Assembly (NCBI RefSeq): GCF_900143075.1
Contig: NZ_FRCY01000022.1
Coordinates: forward strand, 1,629 to 65,628
Direction of reading: 5' to 3'
From: Cyclobacterium lianum
GTDB taxonomy: Bacteria; Bacteroidota; Bacteroidia; Cytophagales; Cyclobacteriaceae
Length of the DNA: 64,000 nucleotides
Positions 53,501 through 60,445 of this stretch are shown here, in pieces. A program made the position numbers and the translations under genes. The notes beneath the pieces were generated by a model. The model searched no databases, was not told the DNA's origin, and saw only the letters and a list, made by a program, of their open reading frames with translations. How positions within the stretch are numbered: position 1 is the stretch's first letter; each line of letters begins with the position of its first letter.

Positions 53501-54536
53501 AATGCCATTTTTGGATGGAATCGAAGTAACAGAAAAAATAAGGCGGCTAAAACACCCGAAATTGTCAGCCGTGCCGGTGGTTTTACTCAGTAGCTCCAAT
53601 GACGATGCGCTGGATCGCGACAAGATGCAGAAATTAAGCATCCATCACCGGCTGATAAAACCAATTAAAATGCAGCAAATTGGCCAGGTTCTCAACAAAG
53701 TTTCCCAGTCTCCGGATGGCGGAGAAATGTTGATAGAGGAGGAACGCCAGGAAAATGAGAATATACTGGCCAGCAAAAAATACATTGTATTGATCGCTGA
53801 GGATAACCCTATCAACATGAAACTTTCCAAAATTATCCTTTCAAAAGTAAGTCCCACCATTCAGATAGTAGAGGCCGACAACGGCCTGAAGGCATACGAA
53901 TATGTAATACGGCAAAAGCCAGACCTGGTATTGATGGACGTGCAGATGCCGATAATGAATGGTTATGAAACAGCCAGAGCCATCCGTTCGGTCAAAAACG
54001 GCAAAGACCTTCCGATCATTGCGCTTACGGCGGGTACCGTAAAAGGCGAAAAAGAACGCTGCCTGGAAGCAGGTATGGATGATTATATGAGCAAACCGCT
54101 GGTTCAAAACAGCCTCACCTCCATGATCACCAAATGGCTCCTTCCGGAGCAACAACCGGAAAACCCCGGGCAGCAGCTGGAGAAAATGCAGGACAGTGAG
54201 AGCAAACATTTTGATAAGATCCACTTGCTCAGTCTCTTTGATGGAGACAAGGCGATAGGTAGGGAATTGCTGAAAATCGCCAGAACTACTTTGGAAGAAA
54301 GCCAGGATAAGCTCAGCAAAGCCCTGGATGACAAAGATCAAAAAAGTCTCCTGGAGGTAGGCCATAAATTAAAAGGATCAGCAGCTACAGCAGGATTTTT
54401 TCGACTCCTGCCACTTACAGATCAACTCGAAAAAGTGGCAGAAGCAGGTAAATATCAAACGCTCTTTAACATAGGCGCACAAATCAAGACAGAATTGAAC
54501 TACCTGCTGGCGAATTATGACACATTCAAACTTTAG
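50523..54536 (+). CDS. Soluble multi-domain hybrid histidine kinase (GAF-PAS-HisKA-HATPase-REC-REC-Hpt)
   Basis: 1337 residues, no membrane helix. In order: GAF (about 22-160, FDKITELAAAICDTPIALV), PAS domains (about 180-290, 300-410, 420-535 and 545-675, the last with a clear PAC tail), HisKA (phospho-His about 704 in [13 protein letters not shown]), HATPase_c (about 800-930), receiver 1 (about 944-1060, LIFMDLRMPFLDG), receiver 2 (about 1088-1205, LVLMDVQMPIMNG and SKPL), and Hpt (about 1240-1330, phospho-His about 1281 in GHKLKGSAATAG). It contains every station of a phosphorelay up to the final response regulator, which must lie elsewhere. Cytoplasmic sensing is implied. Full length. Confidence 0.92.
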   Translation: MNSNAAPYPENETQRLEALYATQLLDTLPETSFDKITELAAAICDTPIALVTFVDQDRQWFKSKVGLDLYETRRSDSFCQFTILQDELFEVPDAEQDSRFAQNKYVSGEEHIRFYAGYPIKTENGLNLGTLCVLDNKPRKLREDQIQALHTLSREVETLIQLQLEKLRLQNLNQKLEKVLTHLGDLVLLADKNFVIVEYFVSGKNQLSWPSEINTKKEIDVSGIPGEHGTVIKNLLDEVFTTGNKQFREYSVTNEREEDWYEISCEPSTAENNEALCIINQVSHIKKRELRIKDRENEARKFFEQAQGLMFKHDMQGNILQINKAGAAILGYSAQDILAKNLKDLVEKRDFFEQYMAELQDKKCFNGKGKLVSRDGSPVIFHFNNVLFESHLGDSYILGNGLDMSAYYKVHEDLNEAATAISEERALLRTIIDNIPTNIYVKNTRYEKTLVNRAELEYLGFTEEQQVLGSTDEKWYTHGSAREAQKEDESVVSDGHMIINKEVVQEQKNGRKKYCLISKIPLKDDSGKIIGMVGLTHDISERKKAEIALMEKSRRLDAIIRGTHAGTWEWNINTDEIIINNRYAEMLGYTADELLQFSSQKWNELCHPDDFLHREHLLQKHFDKKSDYYQAEIRLKHKDGHWVWIQDRGKVFTWDSKSGKPTLMYGTHQDISATKEIENQLKEAKESAENANKAKSEFLANMSHEIRTPLNGVIGFTDLLMKTPLSDTQLQYMNTVYQSAHSLLDLINDILDFSKIEAGKMDLSIERADLYELGTQVADITKYQAHSKGLELLVNLSTGLPGFIYADDVRLRQILVNLLTNAIKFTDEGEVELKVEVKNPAENDKSLTLFRFSVRDTGIGIPYEKQRKIFEAFAQEDASTTRKFGGTGLGLSISNKLLELMGSQLQLKSEPGKGSLFFFDIQLRAEKGEEDQWPENHDIERVLVVDDNDTNRNLLQEIMESRNISCLQAANGMAALQLLEKKRDIDLIFMDLRMPFLDGIEVTEKIRRLKHPKLSAVPVVLLSSSNDDALDRDKMQKLSIHHRLIKPIKMQQIGQVLNKVSQSPDGGEMLIEEERQENENILASKKYIVLIAEDNPINMKLSKIILSKVSPTIQIVEADNGLKAYEYVIRQKPDLVLMDVQMPIMNGYETARAIRSVKNGKDLPIIALTAGTVKGEKERCLEAGMDDYMSKPLVQNSLTSMITKWLLPEQQPENPGQQLEKMQDSESKHFDKIHLLSLFDGDKAIGRELLKIARTTLEESQDKLSKALDDKDQKSLLEVGHKLKGSAATAGFFRLLPLTDQLEKVAEAGKYQTLFNIGAQIKTELNYLLANYDTFKL

Positions 54537-54611
54537 GTTTCTGTTCCGATCAGGTGCAGGTCTGGAGTAAAACCTATAGGCGTTGGTAAAAGGAGAACCG
54601 CCATTTTTTAT

Positions 54612-54619
54612 TACCTTTG
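54612..54619 (+). promoter_or_regulatory. Candidate -7 element of prs
   Basis: TACCTTTG matches TAnnTTTG. It overlaps an ATG at 54617, so that upstream ATG cannot be the translation start; transcription should begin near 54626, 33 nt before ATG 54659. Confidence 0.5.
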
Positions 54620-54658
54620 ATGCTCCTAAAAGCAAACCACCAAAAAACATATCCTACT

Positions 54659-55585
54659 ATGCCCGAGACCAAAATTTTCTCAGGTTCAAATACTCCCTAT
54701 TTGGCCGAAAAGATCGCCAAAGCCTATGGCCAAACCCTCGGTAACCTGACCCTGGCAAAATTTAGCGATGGTGAAATGTCCCCCAGCTATAATGAATCCA
54801 TTAGGGGATGCAACGTGTTTCTGATACAGTCCACCAATCCATCTGCCGATAATCTTCTCGAATTGTGCCTGATGATTGATGCGGCAAAACGCGCAAGTGC
54901 TTACAAGGTATGTGCGGTCATCCCCTATTTCGGATATGCCCGGCAAGACCGCAAAGACCGGCCCAGGGTAAGCATCGCGGCCAAGCTCATTGCAAATATG
55001 CTCACCTCGGCAGGTGCCGACCGGATCATGACTTGTGACCTTCATGCAGGCCAGATACAAGGATTTTTTGACATTCCTTTGGATCATTTGAACGGTTCAG
55101 CTATCTTTGTGCCCTATTTAAAAAGCCTGGATTTGGGCAACCTCATATTCGCTTCTCCTGATGTGGGTGGAGTAGGTAGAACCAGGGCCTATGCCAAACA
55201 TTTTGAAGTAGATATGGTCGTCTGTGACAAGCACAGAAAAAGGGCCAACGAAGTGGCATCGATGCAGGTAATAGGAGATGTAGAAGGCAAGGATGTCGTC
55301 TTGGTAGATGATCTGGTTGATACAGCCGGCACCATGTGCAAAGCAGCAAACATTCTTCTGGACAAAGGAGCCAACTCGGTAAGGGCCATTTCCACACACG
55401 GCGTACTGTCTGGAAAGGCATACCAGAATATCGAGAAGTCTCAATTGTCTGAATTGGTCATTACGGATACCATTCCCGCCAAAAATGAATCTTCAAAGAT
55501 AAAGGTGCTGTCGGTTGCAGATTTATTTGCCAAAGCCATTCATGCGGTTACCGGCAATACGTCTATAAGTTCCTTATTTATTTAG
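54659..55585 (+). CDS. prs: Ribose-phosphate pyrophosphokinase (PRPP synthetase)
   Basis: 308 residues from ATG 54659; the ATG at 54617 lies inside the promoter element and adds a tail not usual in the family. Motifs: FSDGEMSPSYNESIRG (flexible loop), DRKDRPRVSIAAKL (substrate region), MTCDLHAGQIQGFF, and the PRPP loop VVLVDDLVDTAGT. Makes PRPP from ribose 5-phosphate and ATP for purine, pyrimidine, histidine and NAD synthesis. The order prs-rplY-pth is a conserved housekeeping block; rplY follows 28 nt later. Confidence 0.93.
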   Translation: MPETKIFSGSNTPYLAEKIAKAYGQTLGNLTLAKFSDGEMSPSYNESIRGCNVFLIQSTNPSADNLLELCLMIDAAKRASAYKVCAVIPYFGYARQDRKDRPRVSIAAKLIANMLTSAGADRIMTCDLHAGQIQGFFDIPLDHLNGSAIFVPYLKSLDLGNLIFASPDVGGVGRTRAYAKHFEVDMVVCDKHRKRANEVASMQVIGDVEGKDVVLVDDLVDTAGTMCKAANILLDKGANSVRAISTHGVLSGKAYQNIEKSQLSELVITDTIPAKNESSKIKVLSVADLFAKAIHAVTGNTSISSLFI

Positions 55586-55613
55586 CAATTATAGTTTTAA
55601 CCAATATATATTT

Positions 55614-56204
55614 ATGAAATCAATTGAGATTATAGGGTTTAAAAGAGCAAATCTCGACAGAAAATCCCTGGATGTCCTTCGGGAGGAAGGAAACGTCCCT
55701 TGTGTAGTCTATGGACCAGGCATTAAAGAGCAGATCCATTTTCATTCTCCGGCCATTTTATTCAGAGACCTTATATACACGCCTGAAGTGCATATGGTAG
55801 ACCTGAATATCGAAGGCACTAAAGTAAAAGCCATCCTTAGGGAAGCGCAATTTCATCCGGTGAGCGATGTATTGCTTCATGCTGATTTTCTTGCATTTAG
55901 CGATGATAAAGCCATTAAGATGGAAATCCCGGTAAAACCTTTTGGTAACTCTCCCGGAATCATCAAAGGTGGTAAACTGGAGGTAAAGACCAGGACACTA
56001 CTGGTGAAAGGATTGGCTCAAGACCTTCCGGATGAAATACCAGTGGACATTTCCAGCCTGGAATTGGGTAAATCAGTCAAAGTAGCAGATTTGAATGTAG
56101 AAAAATTTGAATTGCTGAATAGTCCTAACGTCACCATTGCTACCATCGGTATTCCAAGGGCTCTGAGAGGCAAAAAAGGTGAAGAGGAAGATGCTGAGGT
56201 TTGA
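55614..56204 (+). CDS. rplY: 50S ribosomal protein L25/general stress protein Ctc
   Basis: 196 residues: the 5S rRNA-binding L25 domain (about 5-95, with NVPCVVYGPG and HPVSDVLLHADFL) and the C-terminal CTC/TL5 beta domain. This long form is usual in Bacteroidota. Probably co-transcribed with prs, and followed by a strong terminator that separates it from pth. Confidence 0.92.
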   Translation: MKSIEIIGFKRANLDRKSLDVLREEGNVPCVVYGPGIKEQIHFHSPAILFRDLIYTPEVHMVDLNIEGTKVKAILREAQFHPVSDVLLHADFLAFSDDKAIKMEIPVKPFGNSPGIIKGGKLEVKTRTLLVKGLAQDLPDEIPVDISSLELGKSVKVADLNVEKFELLNSPNVTIATIGIPRALRGKKGEEEDAEV

Positions 56205-56233
56205 TCCCTTAATAGTGTAAGAAAAAATTATTG

Positions 56234-56270
56234 ATCCTGCCCTGTTTACCAACAGCGCAGGATTTTTTTT
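56234..56270 (+). terminator. Intrinsic terminator after rplY
   Basis: Stem ATCCTGC/GCAGGAT (56234-56240 with 56257-56263), extended inwards by CTGTT/AACAG with one C-C mismatch, 4-nt loop, followed by a run of eight T residues. Confidence 0.85.
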
Positions 56271-56410
56271 GTCGACTCCTGAAAGCGGTACAGGTTTGAA
56301 GGGACTGAATCATCCTGGCAATATCCCGCTGTAAAACCGGCGAGCTTTGGCTTAATTACCTGCAGGGAAAAGCCTGAGGGTAGCTTTTCGCAATTGTCAG
56401 GATAAAAATG

Positions 56411-56632
56411 CGGGCGTGTCGGAGGCGGCACAGAGAGGGATGGTTATCATTGCGTGATTCCACCCCGAAAAATCGGGGCAAGTGATGACAGCTAAAAAAC
56501 AAATTATAAACACATGAAATCGAGCATGACGTAGCCGTCACATACTGGGATGACTAACAACCATGCGAGATTCCCTGTCTGCCGACAGGCAGGCATGTGG
56601 CCATTAAAGAACAAATTATAGACACATGAAAT
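56411..56632. repeat. Dispersed intergenic repeat, two tandem degenerate copies overlapping the pth start
   Basis: Two units share GGGATG-TTATCA or GGGATGACTAACAACC, a hairpin core and a common tail. Unit A (56411-56520) has the hairpin CCCCGA-aaaa-TCGGGG (56463-56478); unit B (56521-56632) has CCTGTC-tgcc-GACAGG (56574-56589). Both end in a 23-nt tail that differs at one base (56498-56520 and 56610-56632), AACAAATTATA(A/G)ACACATG plus AAAT, which includes the pth ATG (56626). Parts also match 42226-42375. The 421-nt gap has no gene. Confidence 0.6.
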
Positions 56633-57186
56633 ATCTAATCGCAGGTTTGGGTAATATCGGACCGGAATATGAGCTGACCCGGCACAATGCAGGCTTCCTG
56701 ATCCTGGACAGACTTGCCGACGGTGAGAATCTCAAATGGGAAAGCAACCGGCTGGCCTTTACCTCCCTTTTGAAGCACAAAGGAAGACAGATTCACCTGA
56801 TAAAACCAAGCACCTATATGAATCTCAGTGGCAAGGCTGTCAACTACTGGATGAAAGAATTAAAAATCCCGAAAGAAAATCTTTTGGTGGTAGTCGATGA
56901 TATTGCCCTTCCTTTTGGTAAATTACGAATGAAAGCCAGGGGTTCTGACGCTGGGCACAATGGCTTAAAAAACATCGCTGAACTCACAGGGGGACAAAAT
57001 TTTGCCCGGCTTCGATTTGGTATCGGAAATGATTTTCCTTCGGGACGGCAAATTGATTATGTGCTCGGCAGGTGGTCGCAGCAAGAGATCGATTCCCTAC
57101 CGGAAGCCATGGATCGGGCGACGAACATGATCACTTCCTTTTGTACCATTGGGCTGGAAAAAACCATGAACCAATTTAATCAATAA
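56626..57186 (+). CDS. pth: Peptidyl-tRNA hydrolase
   Basis: 186 residues. Catalytic His20 in TRHNAGF; also YMNLSGKAV, VVVDDIALPFGKLR and GSDAGHNGLKNI. Releases tRNA from drop-off peptidyl-tRNA in the cytoplasm. The start codon lies at the end of an intergenic repeat and another near-copy of it lies 112 nt upstream. No promoter consensus was found directly upstream; the rplY terminator lies between them, so a promoter may lie inside the repeat. Confidence 0.93.
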   Translation: MKYLIAGLGNIGPEYELTRHNAGFLILDRLADGENLKWESNRLAFTSLLKHKGRQIHLIKPSTYMNLSGKAVNYWMKELKIPKENLLVVVDDIALPFGKLRMKARGSDAGHNGLKNIAELTGGQNFARLRFGIGNDFPSGRQIDYVLGRWSQQEIDSLPEAMDRATNMITSFCTIGLEKTMNQFNQ

Positions 57187-57189
57187 CCA

Positions 57190-57480
57190 ATGCCTGACAT
57201 CAATCTCGGAATACAGATCGTACCAAAGAGTAAAACCAGGGAAAGCTATCCTCTGGTAGACAAAGCCATCGCTGTGATCGCCGCCTCAGGTGTCAAATAT
57301 GAGGTTACGCCCTTTGAGACCGTAATGGAAGGCCCGGAAGACCGGCTCATGGCCATCGCCAGACAGGCCCAGCAGGCTGTCCTGGACGCGGGAGCAGATG
57401 AAATACTGGTCTATTACCGCATGCAGATCAGACCTGGAGAAGATGTAAGTATGGCGAAGAAAACCGACCCCCACCGGTAA
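57190..57480 (+). CDS. Thiamine-binding protein, MTH1187/YkoF family
   Basis: 96 residues: LGIQIVPKSKTRESYPLVDKAI and SGVKYEVTPFETVMEG are typical of the MTH1187 (DUF77) family, some of which bind thiamine. It starts 3 nt after pth, so it is most likely in the same transcript, an association whose meaning is unclear. A small cytoplasmic ferredoxin-like fold; no enzyme activity is known. Confidence 0.8.
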   Translation: MPDINLGIQIVPKSKTRESYPLVDKAIAVIAASGVKYEVTPFETVMEGPEDRLMAIARQAQQAVLDAGADEILVYYRMQIRPGEDVSMAKKTDPHR

Positions 57481-57487
57481 ATGCCTC

Positions 57488-59218
57488 ATGTACCGGCAAA
57501 CCTGCAAGATTAAAAATATAGATTTTCCGGTACGGGGAAAACTCCTGGTGGGTATTGTGTTGTTTTTTCTGGGATCCGGAGTACTTTCAGGTCAAAGTCT
57601 GCCTGCAAACTTCCCTCTGGTTCAGGACTATTTGCGAAGGCAACAAATATCGGGCGAATTTCCCACAGCATACAGTTTTCAGCTTCTCCCGTTGAAAGCG
57701 GAACACATTCACCGGATCACCAATCCGCAGGATAGCAGCACCGGGCTGAGAATCACCAAGCCTCTATTGAGGGAAGACAAAAGTTTTCAGCTTCAGTTAA
57801 TGCCCATTCAACTGAATCAAACCAACAATACCTCCCATCCCTACGGATGGGGCGATGGGCCTGTACTTCCTGCGAAAGGTTTTCAACATTTGATTGAATT
57901 GGGCTTTCAGGCAAACTGGGGTCCTCTAAGCCTGCAGCTATACCCCCAATTTTTTCATGCCCAAAACCTGCCGTTTGAGGAATATGATCCCTTCCTTCCC
58001 GAATTATTCTTTTTCCGGATCAGCAATTTTGTGGGACGCCTGGACATGCCCGTAAGACACGGCCGCCAATCCATAAAGCGGATGTTGCCGGGCAATTCCC
58101 ACCTGAAAATCAATTTCGGTGCCTTTTCTGCCGGGGTATCTACCGAAAGTCTCTGGTGGGGGCCGGGTATACAAAATGCATTGCTGATAAGTGACAATGC
58201 CGAAGCTTTTCCGCATGCCACCATCCATACCCATAAGCCAGCGGAAACGGCCATCGGGCACTTTGAAGGTCAATACTTTATCGGTAAACTGGAAAATTCT
58301 AATTTGCCATATTACAGCGACAGTAGTTTTGAAGCCTACAGAAACTTCCCGACGGACTGGCGCTATTTTACCGGCATTGCGCTTATCTATTCCCCCAAAT
58401 GGCTGGATGGATTATCTCTCGGCATTGGCAGAACCTTTATGATGTACAGCAGAAAGCTTGAGGAAGATGGGTTCGCTGCCTGGTTTCCGATTTTCGAAGG
58501 TTTGCAAAAGGAGCGGGTAGGTCTGAACACCTCAAGGTTTCGGGAGAGCGACCAACACCTCTCTGCCTTTGGCCGCTGGGTATTGCCCAAAGCAAAAACC
58601 GAGATTTATGCGGAATTTATGCGTACCGACCATGCCTTAAACTGGAGGGAGTTGATGTTGAATCCGGAACATGCAAGGGGCTTTACCCTCGGCTTGAGTA
58701 AAATAATTCCGATAGCGGGTCAGAAGCAGGTATATCTCAACCTCGAAATGAGCCAGACAGAAAGTAGTATCAATAATCTGGTGAAATATGAAGGAGACAC
58801 TTATAATTTAAATCACGGTGGACTGGGTTTGTACGAAAATTTTCAGGTAGTACATGGTCTGACAAACAGAGGGCAGGTCCTCGGTTCCGGTCTTGGCCAC
58901 AGCGGAAACAGCGCCAGAATCACCATCAGTAGGGTGAATGGGGTAAATACATGGGGAGGATCCCTGGAGCGGATCTCCAGGGAAAACAATTTTTATAATT
59001 TCAATATGGCAAACGGCCTGGATTTACTGCCTTGGGTAGACCTAAGCATAGCTGCTCATTGGGAAAAGCACGTGGGTGATTTCCTGATATCCACCCGTAC
59101 CCGGTTAATCCGCTCCCATAATTATAACTTTGGCATCAGGCACAGCAATTCCCTGAGAGATTACGGAGAGCAGAGATTGAATTTTCACTCCAGAATCAAA
59201 ATGGTTTATCTGTTTTGA
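57488..59218 (+). CDS. Capsule assembly Wzi-family outer-membrane protein
   Basis: 576 residues with an N-terminal signal segment (about 17-36). The Wzi signature WWGPGIQNALLISDNAEAFPH lies about residue 219-240, and the rest alternates aromatic and polar residues in beta-barrel strands, ending in MVYLF with a terminal aromatic. In enterobacteria Wzi anchors capsule polysaccharide in the outer membrane; in Bacteroidota relatives are scattered and the role is inferred. It begins 7 nt after the thiamine-binding gene, so probably shares the pth transcript. Confidence 0.75.
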   Translation: MYRQTCKIKNIDFPVRGKLLVGIVLFFLGSGVLSGQSLPANFPLVQDYLRRQQISGEFPTAYSFQLLPLKAEHIHRITNPQDSSTGLRITKPLLREDKSFQLQLMPIQLNQTNNTSHPYGWGDGPVLPAKGFQHLIELGFQANWGPLSLQLYPQFFHAQNLPFEEYDPFLPELFFFRISNFVGRLDMPVRHGRQSIKRMLPGNSHLKINFGAFSAGVSTESLWWGPGIQNALLISDNAEAFPHATIHTHKPAETAIGHFEGQYFIGKLENSNLPYYSDSSFEAYRNFPTDWRYFTGIALIYSPKWLDGLSLGIGRTFMMYSRKLEEDGFAAWFPIFEGLQKERVGLNTSRFRESDQHLSAFGRWVLPKAKTEIYAEFMRTDHALNWRELMLNPEHARGFTLGLSKIIPIAGQKQVYLNLEMSQTESSINNLVKYEGDTYNLNHGGLGLYENFQVVHGLTNRGQVLGSGLGHSGNSARITISRVNGVNTWGGSLERISRENNFYNFNMANGLDLLPWVDLSIAAHWEKHVGDFLISTRTRLIRSHNYNFGIRHSNSLRDYGEQRLNFHSRIKMVYLF

Positions 59219-59231
59219 TACCGGGGTAATA

Positions 59232-59269
59232 AATAGGGCAAGCCTTAACCGGGGGAGGCCTGCCCTATT
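59232..59269. terminator. Bidirectional hairpin between convergent genes
   Basis: Inverted repeat AATAGGGCA/TGCCCTATT (59232-59240 with 59261-59269) extended by GCCT/AGGC across one mismatch. It stands 13 nt after the Wzi-type stop and 3 nt after the Dabb stop on the other strand. T-runs are short, so the stem rather than the tail suggests termination. Confidence 0.6.
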
Positions 59270-59272
59270 GCA

Positions 59273-59698
59273 TCATTTGGCCCAATAATCCACTACAGTG
59301 ACATCTTTCATGTGTGGACTCAGCACTTCTACAAATGCCTGGTGTTCGGGATGCGGCAAGTAAACCTCCCGATCGGCCTCACTCCCGAAGGTGACCAGAA
59401 AGCAATGGGTGAGGCCCTTGTTAAGCCCTTCCGGACTATTGTTCGTTCCCCATTCAAAATCTTTGATTTGAGGGATTTTATCCTTCAATGCGATAAAGGC
59501 ATTTTCGACTTTTTTGATATCTTCCTCGGTAGACTCTTCCTTAAAGGAAAGCAATACCACATGCCTCAACATGGGCTCATCGTTTACATTTTGCTCCATT
59601 TCTACAGTTTCGGTTTCTACTATTTCCTCAGATTTGTTTCCAGACTGACAGGCGATTGCCAGCATAGACAGCAATACAATGGAAAAAAATTTATACAT
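59273..59698 (-). CDS. Dabb-domain lipoprotein
   Basis: 141 residues. Lipobox LAIAC (Cys about 17) then an acidic linker and a stress-responsive A/B barrel (Dabb) domain (about 43-140; MLRHVVLLSFK, DFEWGTNNSPEGLNKG, HCFLVTF, PHPEHQAFVEV). Dabb proteins are small dimeric barrels, some enzymatic; here it is exported and lipid-anchored, which is less usual for the family but seen in Bacteroidota. Function unknown. Confidence 0.85.
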   Translation of the reverse strand: MYKFFSIVLLSMLAIACQSGNKSEEIVETETVEMEQNVNDEPMLRHVVLLSFKEESTEEDIKKVENAFIALKDKIPQIKDFEWGTNNSPEGLNKGLTHCFLVTFGSEADREVYLPHPEHQAFVEVLSPHMKDVTVVDYWAK

Positions 59699-60002
59699 GA
59701 TTTTTTTAGTTTAGGTTATACATTGAATGATTGAAAAGTAAAATAAATGAAAAAAAACCACTTAAGAGCAAAGATCTGTTTTATTATTGCCCTGATCAGA
59801 CCCTAATATTACGCAAACATAGATTTTTATATGATTTCTTTCCTATTATTATTTGACCCAAAACCAATTTTTTGTATTACTTTTATTAAAATTTTGCCTA
59901 TTCCTGCCCAAAATTAAAAAATAAAATATTTTCCTTCTGGGGGAAAGGTGAGATCGATAAAGTCAGGCAGCCATCAAACAGCATCGCACATTTGTAATTT
60001 TT
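59699..60002. other. Divergent intergenic region
   Basis: 304 nt, AT-rich, between the Dabb lipoprotein and the response regulator. No gene, and no full consensus promoter; CACATTTG just upstream of 60003 resembles a -7 but would leave almost no leader. Confidence 0.4.
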
Positions 60003-60404
60003 ATGGATAAAATCGGATTTACGTACATTGTGGATGATGATCCACTTTACAATTTTGGAACAAAGAAATTACTCGAATTCACTTCCTTTACCGAAGAAGT
60101 CTCGTTTTTTCTGAACGGGGAAACTGCATGGTTGGACTTCGAAAAAAGAATCAGGGAAGGCGACCGACTACCTGACGCCATCCTTCTTGATATCAATATG
60201 CCCATTATGAATGGCTGGCAATTCCTGGACCTGGTCAAGGAAGCTACATTTACACATCCGGTAAAGATATTTGTCATCTCCTCTTCTATCAATCAGGACG
60301 AAATGGATAGAGCAAACACCTATCCACATGTAGTAGACTACATCACCAAGCCCATGACACTGGATAAATTCAAAGATCTGAAGCAAAGAATTCTGAGTTT
60401 GTAA
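60003..60404 (+). CDS. Single-domain response regulator (CheY-like)
   Basis: 133 residues, receiver only: acidic pocket VDDDP at the N-terminus, phospho-Asp in AILLDINMPIMNG (about 62), Ser/Thr in VISSS, and Lys in YITKPM. No output domain, so it likely acts by protein binding or as a phosphate shuttle for one of the hybrid kinases. No kinase gene is adjacent. Full length. Confidence 0.9.
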   Translation: MDKIGFTYIVDDDPLYNFGTKKLLEFTSFTEEVSFFLNGETAWLDFEKRIREGDRLPDAILLDINMPIMNGWQFLDLVKEATFTHPVKIFVISSSINQDEMDRANTYPHVVDYITKPMTLDKFKDLKQRILSL

Positions 60405-60445
60405 TCCCGGCGGTTGGACCGAAGGGCATACCAAGCCATAACCAT

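Noticed and set aside
54617-54658. Upstream start for prs at 54617
   Set aside because: The ATG lies inside the -7 element TACCTTTG, and the added residues are not part of the family's N-terminus.
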